Of a DNA stretch of 64,000 bases, positions 51,220 through 58,499 are shown piece after piece. Origin of the DNA: Sporolactobacillus shoreicorticis (lineage in GTDB: Bacteria; Bacillota; Bacilli; Bacillales; Sporolactobacillaceae); NCBI RefSeq assembly GCF_024125445.1, contig NZ_JAMXWM010000004.1, forward strand, positions 62,001 through 126,000, in the 5' to 3' direction. A program made the translations under genes and the position numbers. Each line of letters starts with the position of its first letter. Within the stretch, counting starts at the first letter, position 1. The notes under the pieces are model-generated. The model saw only the letters and a list, made by a program, of their open reading frames with translations. It was not told the DNA's origin and did no database searches.

Positions 51220-51639
51220 TTAAAAAAATTTAGCCATTTCATATGGTATACCATTTTCTCTTAGTAACAGGTTCCGAGTTTCATAGTATTCAGGCCTTGA
51301 TTGTCTGTACTTTAAAACTTCCATAGTAGCCCAATAGTGAGCTTGAGTTTCGATCTTACCGCGTGAACGGATCGTATTTTGATTTAGGAACGGAGTGTTT
51401 TCATTCGGGTGGAGTACGGCATGTCCTAATTCATGGCAGCAGGTATATAGTTTTTTGAAATCTTCGATATCAGAGTTTATTGTTATGACCTGATGCCGGG
51501 CATTTTTCATGTAAAAACCGAAGGTGTCCCCTAGGGGAAAATACCGGATTACTATGTGCCTTCCAGAAGCAATTTCAAAAGGGTCAGCGGTCTTAAAACG
51601 TTTAATTTCTCTATCAAGTACCCGCAAAATCCAATTCAA
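51220..51639 (-). CDS. ImmA/IrrE family metallo-endopeptidase
   Basis: A roughly 139-residue protein with the zinc-protease motif HELGH (in CCHELGHAVLH). In ICEBs1 and related phages such ImmA proteases cleave the repressor on induction. The start is a TTG at 51639, five bases after the repressor stop, with GGGAGTGAT in front. A TTG at 51654 is an alternative. Its gene follows the repressor gene, as in ICEBs1 (immR-immA). Confidence 0.88.
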   Translation of the reverse strand: MNWILRVLDREIKRFKTADPFEIASGRHIVIRYFPLGDTFGFYMKNARHQVITINSDIEDFKKLYTCCHELGHAVLHPNENTPFLNQNTIRSRGKIETQAHYWATMEVLKYRQSRPEYYETRNLLLRENGIPYEMAKFF

Positions 51640-51644
51640 CGAGA

Positions 51645-52559
51645 TCACTCCCAATCGCGATACTTCTTGGGCGTAAACTTCTTCTTGGCTAGCTGCTTTG
51701 TCAGCTTTAAGTTACTTTCAATAGCCGTTCTGACCAGGGCCTTTGTCTCTTCATCCATGGGCTCGCCGTCAAAGGCCAAGGCCGTACCGTCATCCATGCT
51801 GTTCAACATCTTTTCTAATTGCTTCGCAATATCCAGCTCGTCTTTTTTATTAAGCTTTGGGAGGCCACTATCATTAAGATTCGTGCGTTGTTCTTGTTGT
51901 TTAGGATGCTTTTTTAGGTATTCGCCTATCAACTCTTTCCTCGACCGTTTTTTCAGGTATTCACTTATCAACTCTTTCCCCTGCTTTTGTGCCTCTCTAC
52001 GTTGATCCTCTTCCTCAGCTTTTTTAAAGGCATTATAGGCGTCAATACTGCCATCAAATTGTTCAGGTATCTCTCCGCCCCAAAGATCGTGTTCCACCAA
52101 AAAAGCTGGATAGCTATAGCCAAAAGCGTTAGCGATTTTTTCCGCCATTTCCTCCGGTATCTCTTGATAGCCCAATTCATACTGTGAGATAGTTTTTTGA
52201 CTTACCCCGACAAGTTCCGCAAGCTCTGTTTGAGTAATACCCTGTGCTTTTCGTTCTGTTTTAATGGCGCTACCTAGTCGCTCGTAATCAATAAGAGCAT
52301 CAGTCAAGGCAGAAGACATCTCATTCTCCGGCTGCTCTTCATGATCCCGTCCCAAGATATAATCCGTCGAAACTTTAAAGAAATCAGCCAAGTCATTAAG
52401 AGTATCACTTGATGGAACCGCGCGGCCCGCTTCATAACTTGAAATTGAGGCCCTCGTTTTTAAATGAAGCTTTTCGGCAAGCTCATCCTGAGTTAGCCCG
52501 TATTTTTCCCGCAGCCTCTTAAGCCGTTCCCCCATTATTTTCTTTTCTCGTATATTCAC
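51645..52559 (-). CDS. phage repressor with two XRE helix-turn-helix domains
   Basis: A 304-residue regulator, unusual in carrying two separate Cro/CI-type domains: residues about 10-71 (GLTQDELAEKLHLKTRASIS) and about 94-157 (GITQTELAELVGVSQKTISQ). A charged linker with a repeated KELI-EYLKK motif and an acidic helical C-terminus follow. There is no S24 peptidase domain, so induction probably relies on the adjacent ImmA-type protease. GGTGGTGAT precedes a GTG start. Divergent from the Cro-like gene. Confidence 0.87.
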   Translation of the reverse strand: MNIREKKIMGERLKRLREKYGLTQDELAEKLHLKTRASISSYEAGRAVPSSDTLNDLADFFKVSTDYILGRDHEEQPENEMSSALTDALIDYERLGSAIKTERKAQGITQTELAELVGVSQKTISQYELGYQEIPEEMAEKIANAFGYSYPAFLVEHDLWGGEIPEQFDGSIDAYNAFKKAEEEDQRREAQKQGKELISEYLKKRSRKELIGEYLKKHPKQQEQRTNLNDSGLPKLNKKDELDIAKQLEKMLNSMDDGTALAFDGEPMDEETKALVRTAIESNLKLTKQLAKKKFTPKKYRDWE

Positions 52560-52582
52560 AGATAATCACCACCTAAAAATAA

Positions 52583-52641
52583 ATCTAAAATATCCCTTGA
52601 CGTCTGTTTAGATGACGATTATACTTATAATGTAATCTAAA
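52583..52641. promoter_or_regulatory. lytic promoter with three ATCTAAA operator sites
   Basis: TTGACG (52597-52602), a 17-base spacer and TATACT (52620-52625) form a strong rightward promoter. ATCTAAA or its complement occurs at 52583-52589, 52607-52613 (inverted) and 52635-52641, bracketing and covering the promoter. This is the typical operator layout between divergent repressor and cro genes. Confidence 0.75.
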
Positions 52642-52665
52642 ACATACGAAAAGGAGGGAAAAGTA

Positions 52666-52905
52666 TTGAACGCTGTCGAAAATTCGCGCCGTAAATCTTT
52701 TCAGCTACATCGTAAGAAAAAGAATGTTGCTCAGCTAAAGGCCGCCGTTGATCTCGGCATTTCTGAAAGTCAATTCAGGAATGTTGAAACAGGGCGTTGC
52801 GATCCAAGCGCAAAGCTCATGTTTCGGATGGCAAAGTATTTCGAAACGACAGTTGAAGACCTTTTTCCGGATCTTATGGAAGAAGATTCGGAAAAGACTT
52901 CCTAA
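52666..52905 (+). CDS. Cro-like XRE regulator
   Basis: A 79-residue helix-turn-helix protein (VAQLKAAVDLGISESQFRNV, about residues 21-40) ending in an acidic tail. It is the first gene read from the lytic promoter, divergent from the repressor, which is the place of Cro. AAAGGAGGG precedes a TTG start. Confidence is good for the fold and context, less for a strict Cro role. Confidence 0.78.
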   Translation: MNAVENSRRKSFQLHRKKKNVAQLKAAVDLGISESQFRNVETGRCDPSAKLMFRMAKYFETTVEDLFPDLMEEDSEKTS

Positions 52906-52989
52906 CGTTTTCTATTATAAAGCGTTAGTTAAATTAGCGCAAGTATAGATAACGATTTTCTAGATAACTTTTTGGGGAGGGGGATAAGT

Positions 52990-53730
52990 ATGTCAAAAAA
53001 CGAATTAATCCCAATGCATGAAAACGAATCAGGTGACATCTTGATCAGTGGTCGTGAACTCCATGAATTTTTGGAAGTCGGTACGAGATATGACATTTGG
53101 TTTGAACGTATGGCGGACTACGGATTTGTTGAAAATCAAGATTTTGTAGCTGTCGATCAAAAAAGAACGACAGCTCAGGGAAATGCAACAACTTTTAAAG
53201 ATCACCATCTCAAACTCGACATGGCCAAAGAGATTGCCATGATCCAGCGAACGGAAAAAGGGAAAATGGCGCGCCAGTATTTCTTAAAACTTGAACGCCT
53301 GTGGAACAGCCCGGAAATGGTGATGAAACGTGCGCTTAAATTTGCAAATCAACGCGTTGAGCAACTTCGCGGTCAAATGGAATTGGACAAGCCCTTTACG
53401 CAATTTGGGAAGCAAGTATCCAACTCGAACGCTGCAATTCCGATCGGTTCCTTTGCTAAAGAGATCCACGACAAACAGGGCATCAAGATTGGACGTAATA
53501 ACATGTTTGCCTGGCTTCGCGATCGAGGATATCTAATCAAAAGCGGTCGGGAAAAGAATAATCCGGTTCAGCGCTATATCGATCAAGGGTTGTTCGTCTC
53601 AAAACCTACAATTATTTCTCGGCCGGATGGTGATGATCTTCAGCGATCGACAACGCTCATTACAGGAAAAGGGCAAGTCAGAGTCCTGGATGAGCTACTC
53701 GCTGAAAAGAAGGCTGCTGCCGATGGATAA
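52990..53730 (+). CDS. phage antirepressor (AntA/AntB and KilAC domains)
   Basis: A 246-residue protein with an N-terminal AntA/AntB domain (ISGRELHEFLEVGTRYDIWF) and a C-terminal KilAC domain (about 145-235, IPIGSFAKEIHDKQGIKIGR). Such proteins oppose repressors and favour lytic growth. The ATG at 52990 follows a purine-rich GGGGAGGGGGGAT. It lies directly after the Cro-like gene. Confidence 0.9.
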   Translation: MSKNELIPMHENESGDILISGRELHEFLEVGTRYDIWFERMADYGFVENQDFVAVDQKRTTAQGNATTFKDHHLKLDMAKEIAMIQRTEKGKMARQYFLKLERLWNSPEMVMKRALKFANQRVEQLRGQMELDKPFTQFGKQVSNSNAAIPIGSFAKEIHDKQGIKIGRNNMFAWLRDRGYLIKSGREKNNPVQRYIDQGLFVSKPTIISRPDGDDLQRSTTLITGKGQVRVLDELLAEKKAAADG

Positions 53731-53965
53731 CAACAAGCTTTTTTGGAATTTCCGCGATCTTGAACAACATACCGGCTATAAGTATCTATGGCTAACACGT
53801 AACATCCTTTTTCGCCCCGAATGGCGGGACAAGCTTGATTCGAATAACGGGGGACCTGTTTTTTATCCGCGAGTCCGTGGTGAACGGTGGAAATTCCTTG
53901 CCGAGCCAATGCAGCAGTTTTTAAAGGAAAACTTTGCAGACCTGTTTAAAGAGCGGGTGTCCTAA
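53723..53965 (+). CDS. small phage protein, DUF771-like
   Basis: An 80-residue protein that looks like the DUF771 group of phage proteins, with a helix-turn-helix-like start (FRDLEQHTGYKYLWLTRNIL) and a tryptophan- and proline-rich middle. The ATG overlaps the antirepressor end by eight bases. The frame is open further upstream inside the antirepressor, which I reject. Family assignment is moderate. Confidence 0.6.
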   Translation: MDNNKLFWNFRDLEQHTGYKYLWLTRNILFRPEWRDKLDSNNGGPVFYPRVRGERWKFLAEPMQQFLKENFADLFKERVS

Positions 53966-54159
53966 TGGCTTACCGAGTGATTGACCACATTCACGGCTTT
54001 AAAAAGCAAAAATTCGATACCAGTCTTGAAGCAACCGAGATCGCTTTTAAGTTGGCCAAGCTGCAAACGATCTTTAATGGCAAACGGATCCATATTTCAG
54101 TGATGTCTGGCCGTAAGCAAATCACTGAGATCAATATCCGGCAGGAAGAGGTGAGGTAA
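53965..54159 (+). CDS. small phage protein of unknown function
   Basis: A 64-residue protein starting MAYRVIDHIHGFKKQKFD; the ATG overlaps the previous stop by one base (TAATG). Alpha/beta-like pattern, no family recognised. The following gene begins immediately. Confidence 0.6.
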   Translation: MAYRVIDHIHGFKKQKFDTSLEATEIAFKLAKLQTIFNGKRIHISVMSGRKQITEINIRQEEVR

Positions 54160-54471
54160 GTGGCTGCAGTGTGGGTAGACACGACCGATGGCAATCAAAA
54201 AAAGCGTACCGGATCAACGCAATTTGAATTACGAGTTCAAGACGGATTTAATTTAATCGTGCATCGGTTACTTCATTGCACCGGTTGGTTTATGACTTGC
54301 TACAAACTCGACATAACCGCACGACGACTTGATAGCGAAGACATTGAGATAGCCAAAACGGAAGCACTTGAAAAGATTTGGGTCGTGGCAGACCAAGAGC
54401 GCGAGAAATTAAGGCTGTTTCAAAATGCCGTTAAGGGGGTGATAAATGATGCAAGCACAAACATTAACTAA
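54160..54471 (+). CDS. small phage protein of unknown function
   Basis: A 103-residue protein starting from GTG with GAGGTGAGGT directly upstream. It contains a predicted beta-rich N-terminal half and a helical C-terminus (AKTEALEKIWVVADQEREKL). No family recognised. Its end overlaps the next gene by 26 bases. Confidence 0.6.
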   Translation: MAAVWVDTTDGNQKKRTGSTQFELRVQDGFNLIVHRLLHCTGWFMTCYKLDITARRLDSEDIEIAKTEALEKIWVVADQEREKLRLFQNAVKGVINDASTNIN

Positions 54472-54676
54472 CGAATGCGCTAATAACTGTGTAGAAGCCT
54501 ATTTCTTACCGGCTGACGTGCTCCTTGAGTATCAGGGTACGCCCGATTATCGAAAATTAATGTTCCTGTTTTTTGCTGACGTTCAGATTCGAATGACAGC
54601 AACGGGACGCATGAACATTGCGCGTTGGGCACTGCGAATGAAAAGCAAGTATTTCCAGATGATGAAAGGAGCGTGA
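54446..54676 (+). CDS. small phage protein of unknown function
   Basis: A 76-residue protein; AAGGGGGTGAT precedes the ATG. No motif recognised. It overlaps the previous gene, which is common in phage early regions. Confidence 0.58.
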   Translation: MMQAQTLTNECANNCVEAYFLPADVLLEYQGTPDYRKLMFLFFADVQIRMTATGRMNIARWALRMKSKYFQMMKGA

Positions 54677-54681
54677 GAAAA

Positions 54682-55002
54682 ATGAACAATGAAAACTATG
54701 TCACTCGCTGCGCCGGATGCGGTAAACGACCGGTGCAAATGTCAGAATACGTCGATCGCACGCTAGCTGAACCCGATCGATACAAAAGCCCAAGGGATGT
54801 TGTTGAGCTGGACGAAGGCACGTATGATCCAAACACCAAACTGTTTCTCTGCACCGACTGTTATATCAAAGCAGGTACGCCGCTAAACGCTGATCTCATT
54901 CCAACGTATCGTAAGGTGCGCGCAGTCATGGGTGCCTGGACTGAGGATCCGGAATATCCGGAAGAAGCTCAGGAGGGATGTGGATCAAATGAAGCAGGAT
55001 GA
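54682..55002 (+). CDS. phage protein with two CxxC pairs
   Basis: A 106-residue protein with CAGCGK near residue 10 and CTDCYI near residue 57, consistent with a zinc-binding fold. The ATG at 54682 follows GAAAGGAGCGTGAG. The open frame extends upstream into the previous gene, which I reject. Function unknown; it may be a zinc-binding nucleic-acid or protein adaptor. Confidence 0.65.
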   Translation: MNNENYVTRCAGCGKRPVQMSEYVDRTLAEPDRYKSPRDVVELDEGTYDPNTKLFLCTDCYIKAGTPLNADLIPTYRKVRAVMGAWTEDPEYPEEAQEGCGSNEAG

Positions 55003-55180
55003 CGAAAGGGCGCTACTGATTTTTGAGCTGAAACGAGTGATTGACCTACTCGGACAGCCCAAGAATGAAACAGAAACTGAGTCGTGGATGGGTAGTAAAG
55101 CAAGGGCAGAACTCAAGGCAAAGTTCCGTGAAATTCGACGTGACACCGTTCGATACGAGATTAGTTTTCTCAAGTGGTGA
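54989..55180 (+). CDS. small helical phage protein
   Basis: A 63-residue, largely helical, charged protein starting MKQDDERALLIFELKRV. AGGAGGGA precedes the ATG, overlapping the end of the previous gene by 14 bases. No family recognised. Confidence 0.58.
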   Translation: MKQDDERALLIFELKRVIDLLGQPKNETETESWMGSKARAELKAKFREIRRDTVRYEISFLKW

Positions 55181-55204
55181 ACTTGAAGGGAGGAGATGAA
55201 CCGC

Positions 55205-55456
55205 ATGAGTCCAGAAACGGAAGCAAAATTTTTATCACATGTTCAGCGGCTTCGAGAGGATGTGCAGAAGAGTTCCGGCGCGGAACAGCTTGGCGCATTG
55301 GCTCAAATTAAAGAAATCACAGAGTTAGCTTTGATGCTGAAAGCAGATTATCCGGAACTTACAGAAAACCTTATGAAACCGATGGCTGGTGTCGCAAAAG
55401 ATTTTTTGATCGCAATGATGTTTACCGATCCGAAAACGACATTCCGGCACCTTTAA
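55205..55456 (+). CDS. small helical phage protein
   Basis: An 83-residue helical protein. The ribosome site GGGAGG lies 11 bases from the ATG at 55205 but only two from an ATG at 55196, so I take 55205. No family recognised. Confidence 0.58.
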   Translation: MSPETEAKFLSHVQRLREDVQKSSGAEQLGALAQIKEITELALMLKADYPELTENLMKPMAGVAKDFLIAMMFTDPKTTFRHL

Positions 55457-55470
55457 GGGGGTGATACAGA

Positions 55471-55680
55471 ATGAGGAAGATTGAGCAAGCTGAACTGCTT
55501 TGGACTGACCTCGAAGAGGCGATTGACGACTATCTCGCTAAGCTAGGCTATGCAAGTGACGGCGACATGCTTAGCTACAATGACGCAGACGACCCGGTAG
55601 TCTTTGATCGAATTATCGTGCCGGTGAGAAAAAGAAGATCAGCCGCCTTGGCAGAGACGACTGACCCAAAAACACACTAA
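55471..55680 (+). CDS. small acidic phage protein
   Basis: A 69-residue protein with an acidic N-terminal half and a basic stretch near the end (PVRKRRSA). AAGGGGGTGAT precedes the ATG. Function unknown. Confidence 0.57.
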   Translation: MRKIEQAELLWTDLEEAIDDYLAKLGYASDGDMLSYNDADDPVVFDRIIVPVRKRRSAALAETTDPKTH

Positions 55681-55722
55681 CCTACCGCCAGTATAGCACA
55701 GGCGGTTTACGGAGGGAAGATC

Positions 55723-56139
55723 ATGGATTTCAACGTTAACACGGAAATTAAGCAGTCCAAAATCAACGGACTGTATCAGGAAGTCGAATCAATGAAGCGT
55801 GATCGTGCAGCTCTTAAAGAACGGATCGACACCAACACAGCAGAAATCATCCACCACATTGTTAAAAACGGTAACGTGATCGCTTATAAGGACAACACGC
55901 CTTATGTCCTTACGGTCAAAGATACCATTTCAAAAAAGCTGGACAAGGATCAGTTAGCCGCCGATCTCGGCGTGTCCAAATCATACATCGATCTGTTGGG
56001 CGTTGCCCAACTTGTCGAAGAGGGTAAGCTGACTGCTGAAAAGCTCAAAACCTATGAATATGAAGAGCCGACGCAAAAACTTCGCACGAGAAAAGCGAAA
56101 AAGTCAGACATGGAATTGATCTTTGGCGGTAAACGATAA
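55723..56139 (+). CDS. phage protein of unknown function
   Basis: A 138-residue, mostly helical protein with a coiled-coil-like start (IKQSKINGLYQEVESMKRDR) and a basic C-terminal stretch (KLRTRKAKK). GGAGGGAAG precedes the ATG. It lies just upstream of the replication module and is of a kind common there. No function assigned. Confidence 0.62.
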   Translation: MDFNVNTEIKQSKINGLYQEVESMKRDRAALKERIDTNTAEIIHHIVKNGNVIAYKDNTPYVLTVKDTISKKLDKDQLAADLGVSKSYIDLLGVAQLVEEGKLTAEKLKTYEYEEPTQKLRTRKAKKSDMELIFGGKR

Positions 56140-56152
56140 GGAGGTAATCAGC

Positions 56153-56527
56153 ATGGGACTTGAACAATCAATCGATAAACTTGCAGACGCCTTGAATCAT
56201 CTTGCCACGGCACTTGGTGACAAGAGCACTGAAGCGCTAATGCGTGAACAGAAATGGAATACAGCCAAGGACGAAGACTTCCCACCGGAAGAAACGGAAA
56301 CCAAGAAACTGCAGCATCCGGATGAAGACCCAAAGCCGGAAACCGAAACAACGACAACGCAGACCATCAAACTGGAAACGGTGCGCGCAAAACTTGCCTC
56401 TCTCAGTCAAGCCGGAAAGCAAAAAGATGTTAAAGCGTTGCTGACCAGTTTCGGTGTCAAAAAGTTGTCAGACGTGCCGGGAGAAAGATATGCGGAGCTT
56501 CTTAAGAAAGCTGAGGAACTCGCATGA
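56153..56527 (+). CDS. phage protein of unknown function
   Basis: A 124-residue protein: helical N-terminus, an acidic Pro/Glu/Thr-rich linker (about 45-72) and a C-terminal helical domain (LASLSQAGKQKDVKALLTSF). AAGGAGG precedes the ATG. Its stop overlaps the next start (ATGA). The C-terminal pattern is recurrent in phage proteins before DUF2800 genes. Confidence 0.62.
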   Translation: MGLEQSIDKLADALNHLATALGDKSTEALMREQKWNTAKDEDFPPEETETKKLQHPDEDPKPETETTTTQTIKLETVRAKLASLSQAGKQKDVKALLTSFGVKKLSDVPGERYAELLKKAEELA

Positions 56528-57702
56528 GTGGGAATCATGCAGCGCGAGATCATGCCAACCTATCCGCATCCGGATCCAGTCGGTGGCTGCATTGTCCGCC
56601 ATCGGCAAAGTTGGAACTGCAGTATCCAGATGACGGCGTTGCCAGTGTCTTTGCCCAAGAGGGAACCCTGGCGCACGAACTCGCAGAGCTGCACCTACTC
56701 TATGAAATTGGAAAACTCACAAAATCGGTATTTACGCGCCGGCTGAACAAGTACAAGAAGAATGAACTTTTTGCCGAGGAAATGCTGGACTATGTGGACG
56801 TTTATGTGACAACGGTCATGGAACGCCTCAGCGGGGCAAAGGCAGAAGCGGGCGACGCTTTCCTGATGATTGAACAGCGCCTGGACTTCTCGCCGTGGGT
56901 TCCTGGCGGCTTTGGTACCGGTGACGCGTTGGTTCTTTCCGACAAAGCGATTGAAGTCGTCGACCTAAAGTATGGCAAAGGTGTTCCCGTCAGTGCGATC
57001 GGGAACACCCAGATGAGACTTTATGCATTAGGGGCAATGAATGGGTTCGGTGCATTATATGAACCTGATCATGTCCGTATGACAATCGTACAACCACGGT
57101 TGGACAGCATTTCAACCGATCAACTGACTGTGGACGAGCTCGAAGCCTGGGCGATGAAAACGGTCAAGCCAACCGCAGATCAAGCCGCTGCCGGCGAAGG
57201 CGAATTTCTTGCTGGTGACTGGTGCCGGTTCTGCCGGGCGCGTGCCGTTTGCCGTGCACGAGCGGATAAGAACCTGGAACTTGCCAAACTGGACTTCGCG
57301 GATCCGCCGACACTTGCGCCGGAAGAAATTGGTGACGTGCTGACGAAAGCGGATGAGCTCCGGAAGTGGGCTGAAGACGTGGAGAATTACGCACTGGTTA
57401 ACGCCCAAAATGGAACGAAGTTCCCTGGCTGGAAACTTGTTGAAGGCCGAAGTAACCGAAAGTATACGGATGAAGACCAGGTCGCTGAGAAGCTTCGCAA
57501 GGAAAAATACACGGACGAACAGATTTTCCAGAAAAAGCTTCTGGCCATCACGAAAATGCAGAAGCTGCTCGGCAAAAAGCGATTTGATGAACTGCTTAGC
57601 GGCTTAGTTGTAAAGCCGGCTGGCAAACCAACGCTAGCCCGTGAATCGGATAAACGACCGGAGATTGGATCAACGGCATCAGCGGTTAGCGATTTTAGCT
57701 GA
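56524..57702 (+). CDS. DUF2800 protein (PD-(D/E)XK nuclease-like)
   Basis: A 392-residue protein of the DUF2800 family, related to RecB/Cas4-type nucleases. Visible parts are SASGSSRWLHCPPS, EGTLAHELAELH (near the active site), GTGDALVLSD...VVDLKYGKG (catalytic Asp and Lys) and a cysteine cluster CRFCRARAVC that could hold an iron-sulphur or zinc site. It starts the replication cassette and overlaps its neighbours by four and one bases. Confidence 0.87.
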   Translation: MSGNHAARDHANLSASGSSRWLHCPPSAKLELQYPDDGVASVFAQEGTLAHELAELHLLYEIGKLTKSVFTRRLNKYKKNELFAEEMLDYVDVYVTTVMERLSGAKAEAGDAFLMIEQRLDFSPWVPGGFGTGDALVLSDKAIEVVDLKYGKGVPVSAIGNTQMRLYALGAMNGFGALYEPDHVRMTIVQPRLDSISTDQLTVDELEAWAMKTVKPTADQAAAGEGEFLAGDWCRFCRARAVCRARADKNLELAKLDFADPPTLAPEEIGDVLTKADELRKWAEDVENYALVNAQNGTKFPGWKLVEGRSNRKYTDEDQVAEKLRKEKYTDEQIFQKKLLAITKMQKLLGKKRFDELLSGLVVKPAGKPTLARESDKRPEIGSTASAVSDFS

Positions 57703-57866
57703 TGTACGGAATCTACAGTACGGTTTCACGTCAATTCGTGTTTGGCATTGAAGAACGAACGAAAAGCCAAGCCTGGGACAAACTGCGGGACAAAATCGGC
57801 GACGATGCCCTTAAATGGCGCTTTAATGCAAGAATAATTCCAAATCAGAAGAGGAGTAAACATACT
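57702..57866 (+). CDS. upstream small phage protein fused in frame to DUF2815
   Basis: A 55-codon stretch (starts MYGIYSTVSRQFVFGIEERT, includes ALKWRF) with its own ATG overlapping the DUF2800 stop (TGATG). It looks like a small separate phage protein but has no stop before the DUF2815 start at 57867. It is therefore either the N-terminus of a 240-residue protein or a former separate gene whose stop was lost. Confidence 0.5.
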
Positions 57867-58424
57867 ATGCCAACAAACACAGACACGAAAGTCATTACAG
57901 GAAAGGTGCGTGCTGCTTATCTCCACGTTTTTGAACCGTGGGCGGCAGATGACGCGCAGCAGAAAAAATACTCGGTTTGCCTGATCATTTCCAAAACGGA
58001 CAAAACGACACTGAAAAAGATTAAGGCTGCCGTGGAGGCGGCCAAGAAAGCTGGCATCAATACACTAGGCGGCAAAATTCCGGCATCACTGAAAACGCCT
58101 CTGCGTGACGGAGACGAGGAACGACCGGATCAAGAAGAATTTGCCGGTGCGTACTTCCTGAACGCAAACAGCAAAACGAAACCAGGACTGATTGATCAGC
58201 ACAAGGATCCAATCCTGGATTCAGACGACCTGTACAGTGGTTGCTACATTCGCGCAAGCATCAATTTCTACGCTTATAACACGAGCGGAAACAAGGGCAT
58301 TGCCTGCGGCCTGAATAACATTCAAAAGTGGGAAGACGGCGACTATCTCGGCGGACGTTCGAAGGCAGAAGATGACTTCGACGCTCTTGAAACTGATGAC
58401 GATGATGACGATTTTCTCGGTTAA
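57867..58424 (+). CDS. DUF2815 protein, ssDNA-binding-like
   Basis: The usual DUF2815 protein starts here (MPTNTDTKVITGKVRAAYLH): 185 residues with the family core and an acidic tail of eight aspartates and glutamates before DFLG, like that of single-stranded DNA-binding proteins. GAGGAG lies ten bases upstream. The frame is open back to 57702, so a 240-residue version is possible. It sits between the DUF2800 nuclease and the polymerase, fitting a role in replication or recombination. Confidence 0.8.
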   Translation: MPTNTDTKVITGKVRAAYLHVFEPWAADDAQQKKYSVCLIISKTDKTTLKKIKAAVEAAKKAGINTLGGKIPASLKTPLRDGDEERPDQEEFAGAYFLNANSKTKPGLIDQHKDPILDSDDLYSGCYIRASINFYAYNTSGNKGIACGLNNIQKWEDGDYLGGRSKAEDDFDALETDDDDDDFLG

Positions 58425-58447
58425 TTAAACATTCAGTAATTGGACTG

Positions 58448-58480
58448 AGAGGGGGAGGGACAACGCTCTCCCTCTTTTTG
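58448..58480 (+). terminator. possible terminator within the replication module
   Basis: AGAGGGGGAG pairs with CTCTCCCTCT with one mismatch, followed by TTTTTG. It would separate or attenuate transcription before the polymerase. Confidence 0.55.
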
Positions 58481-58499
58481 ATAGGAAGGAGGTACCACT

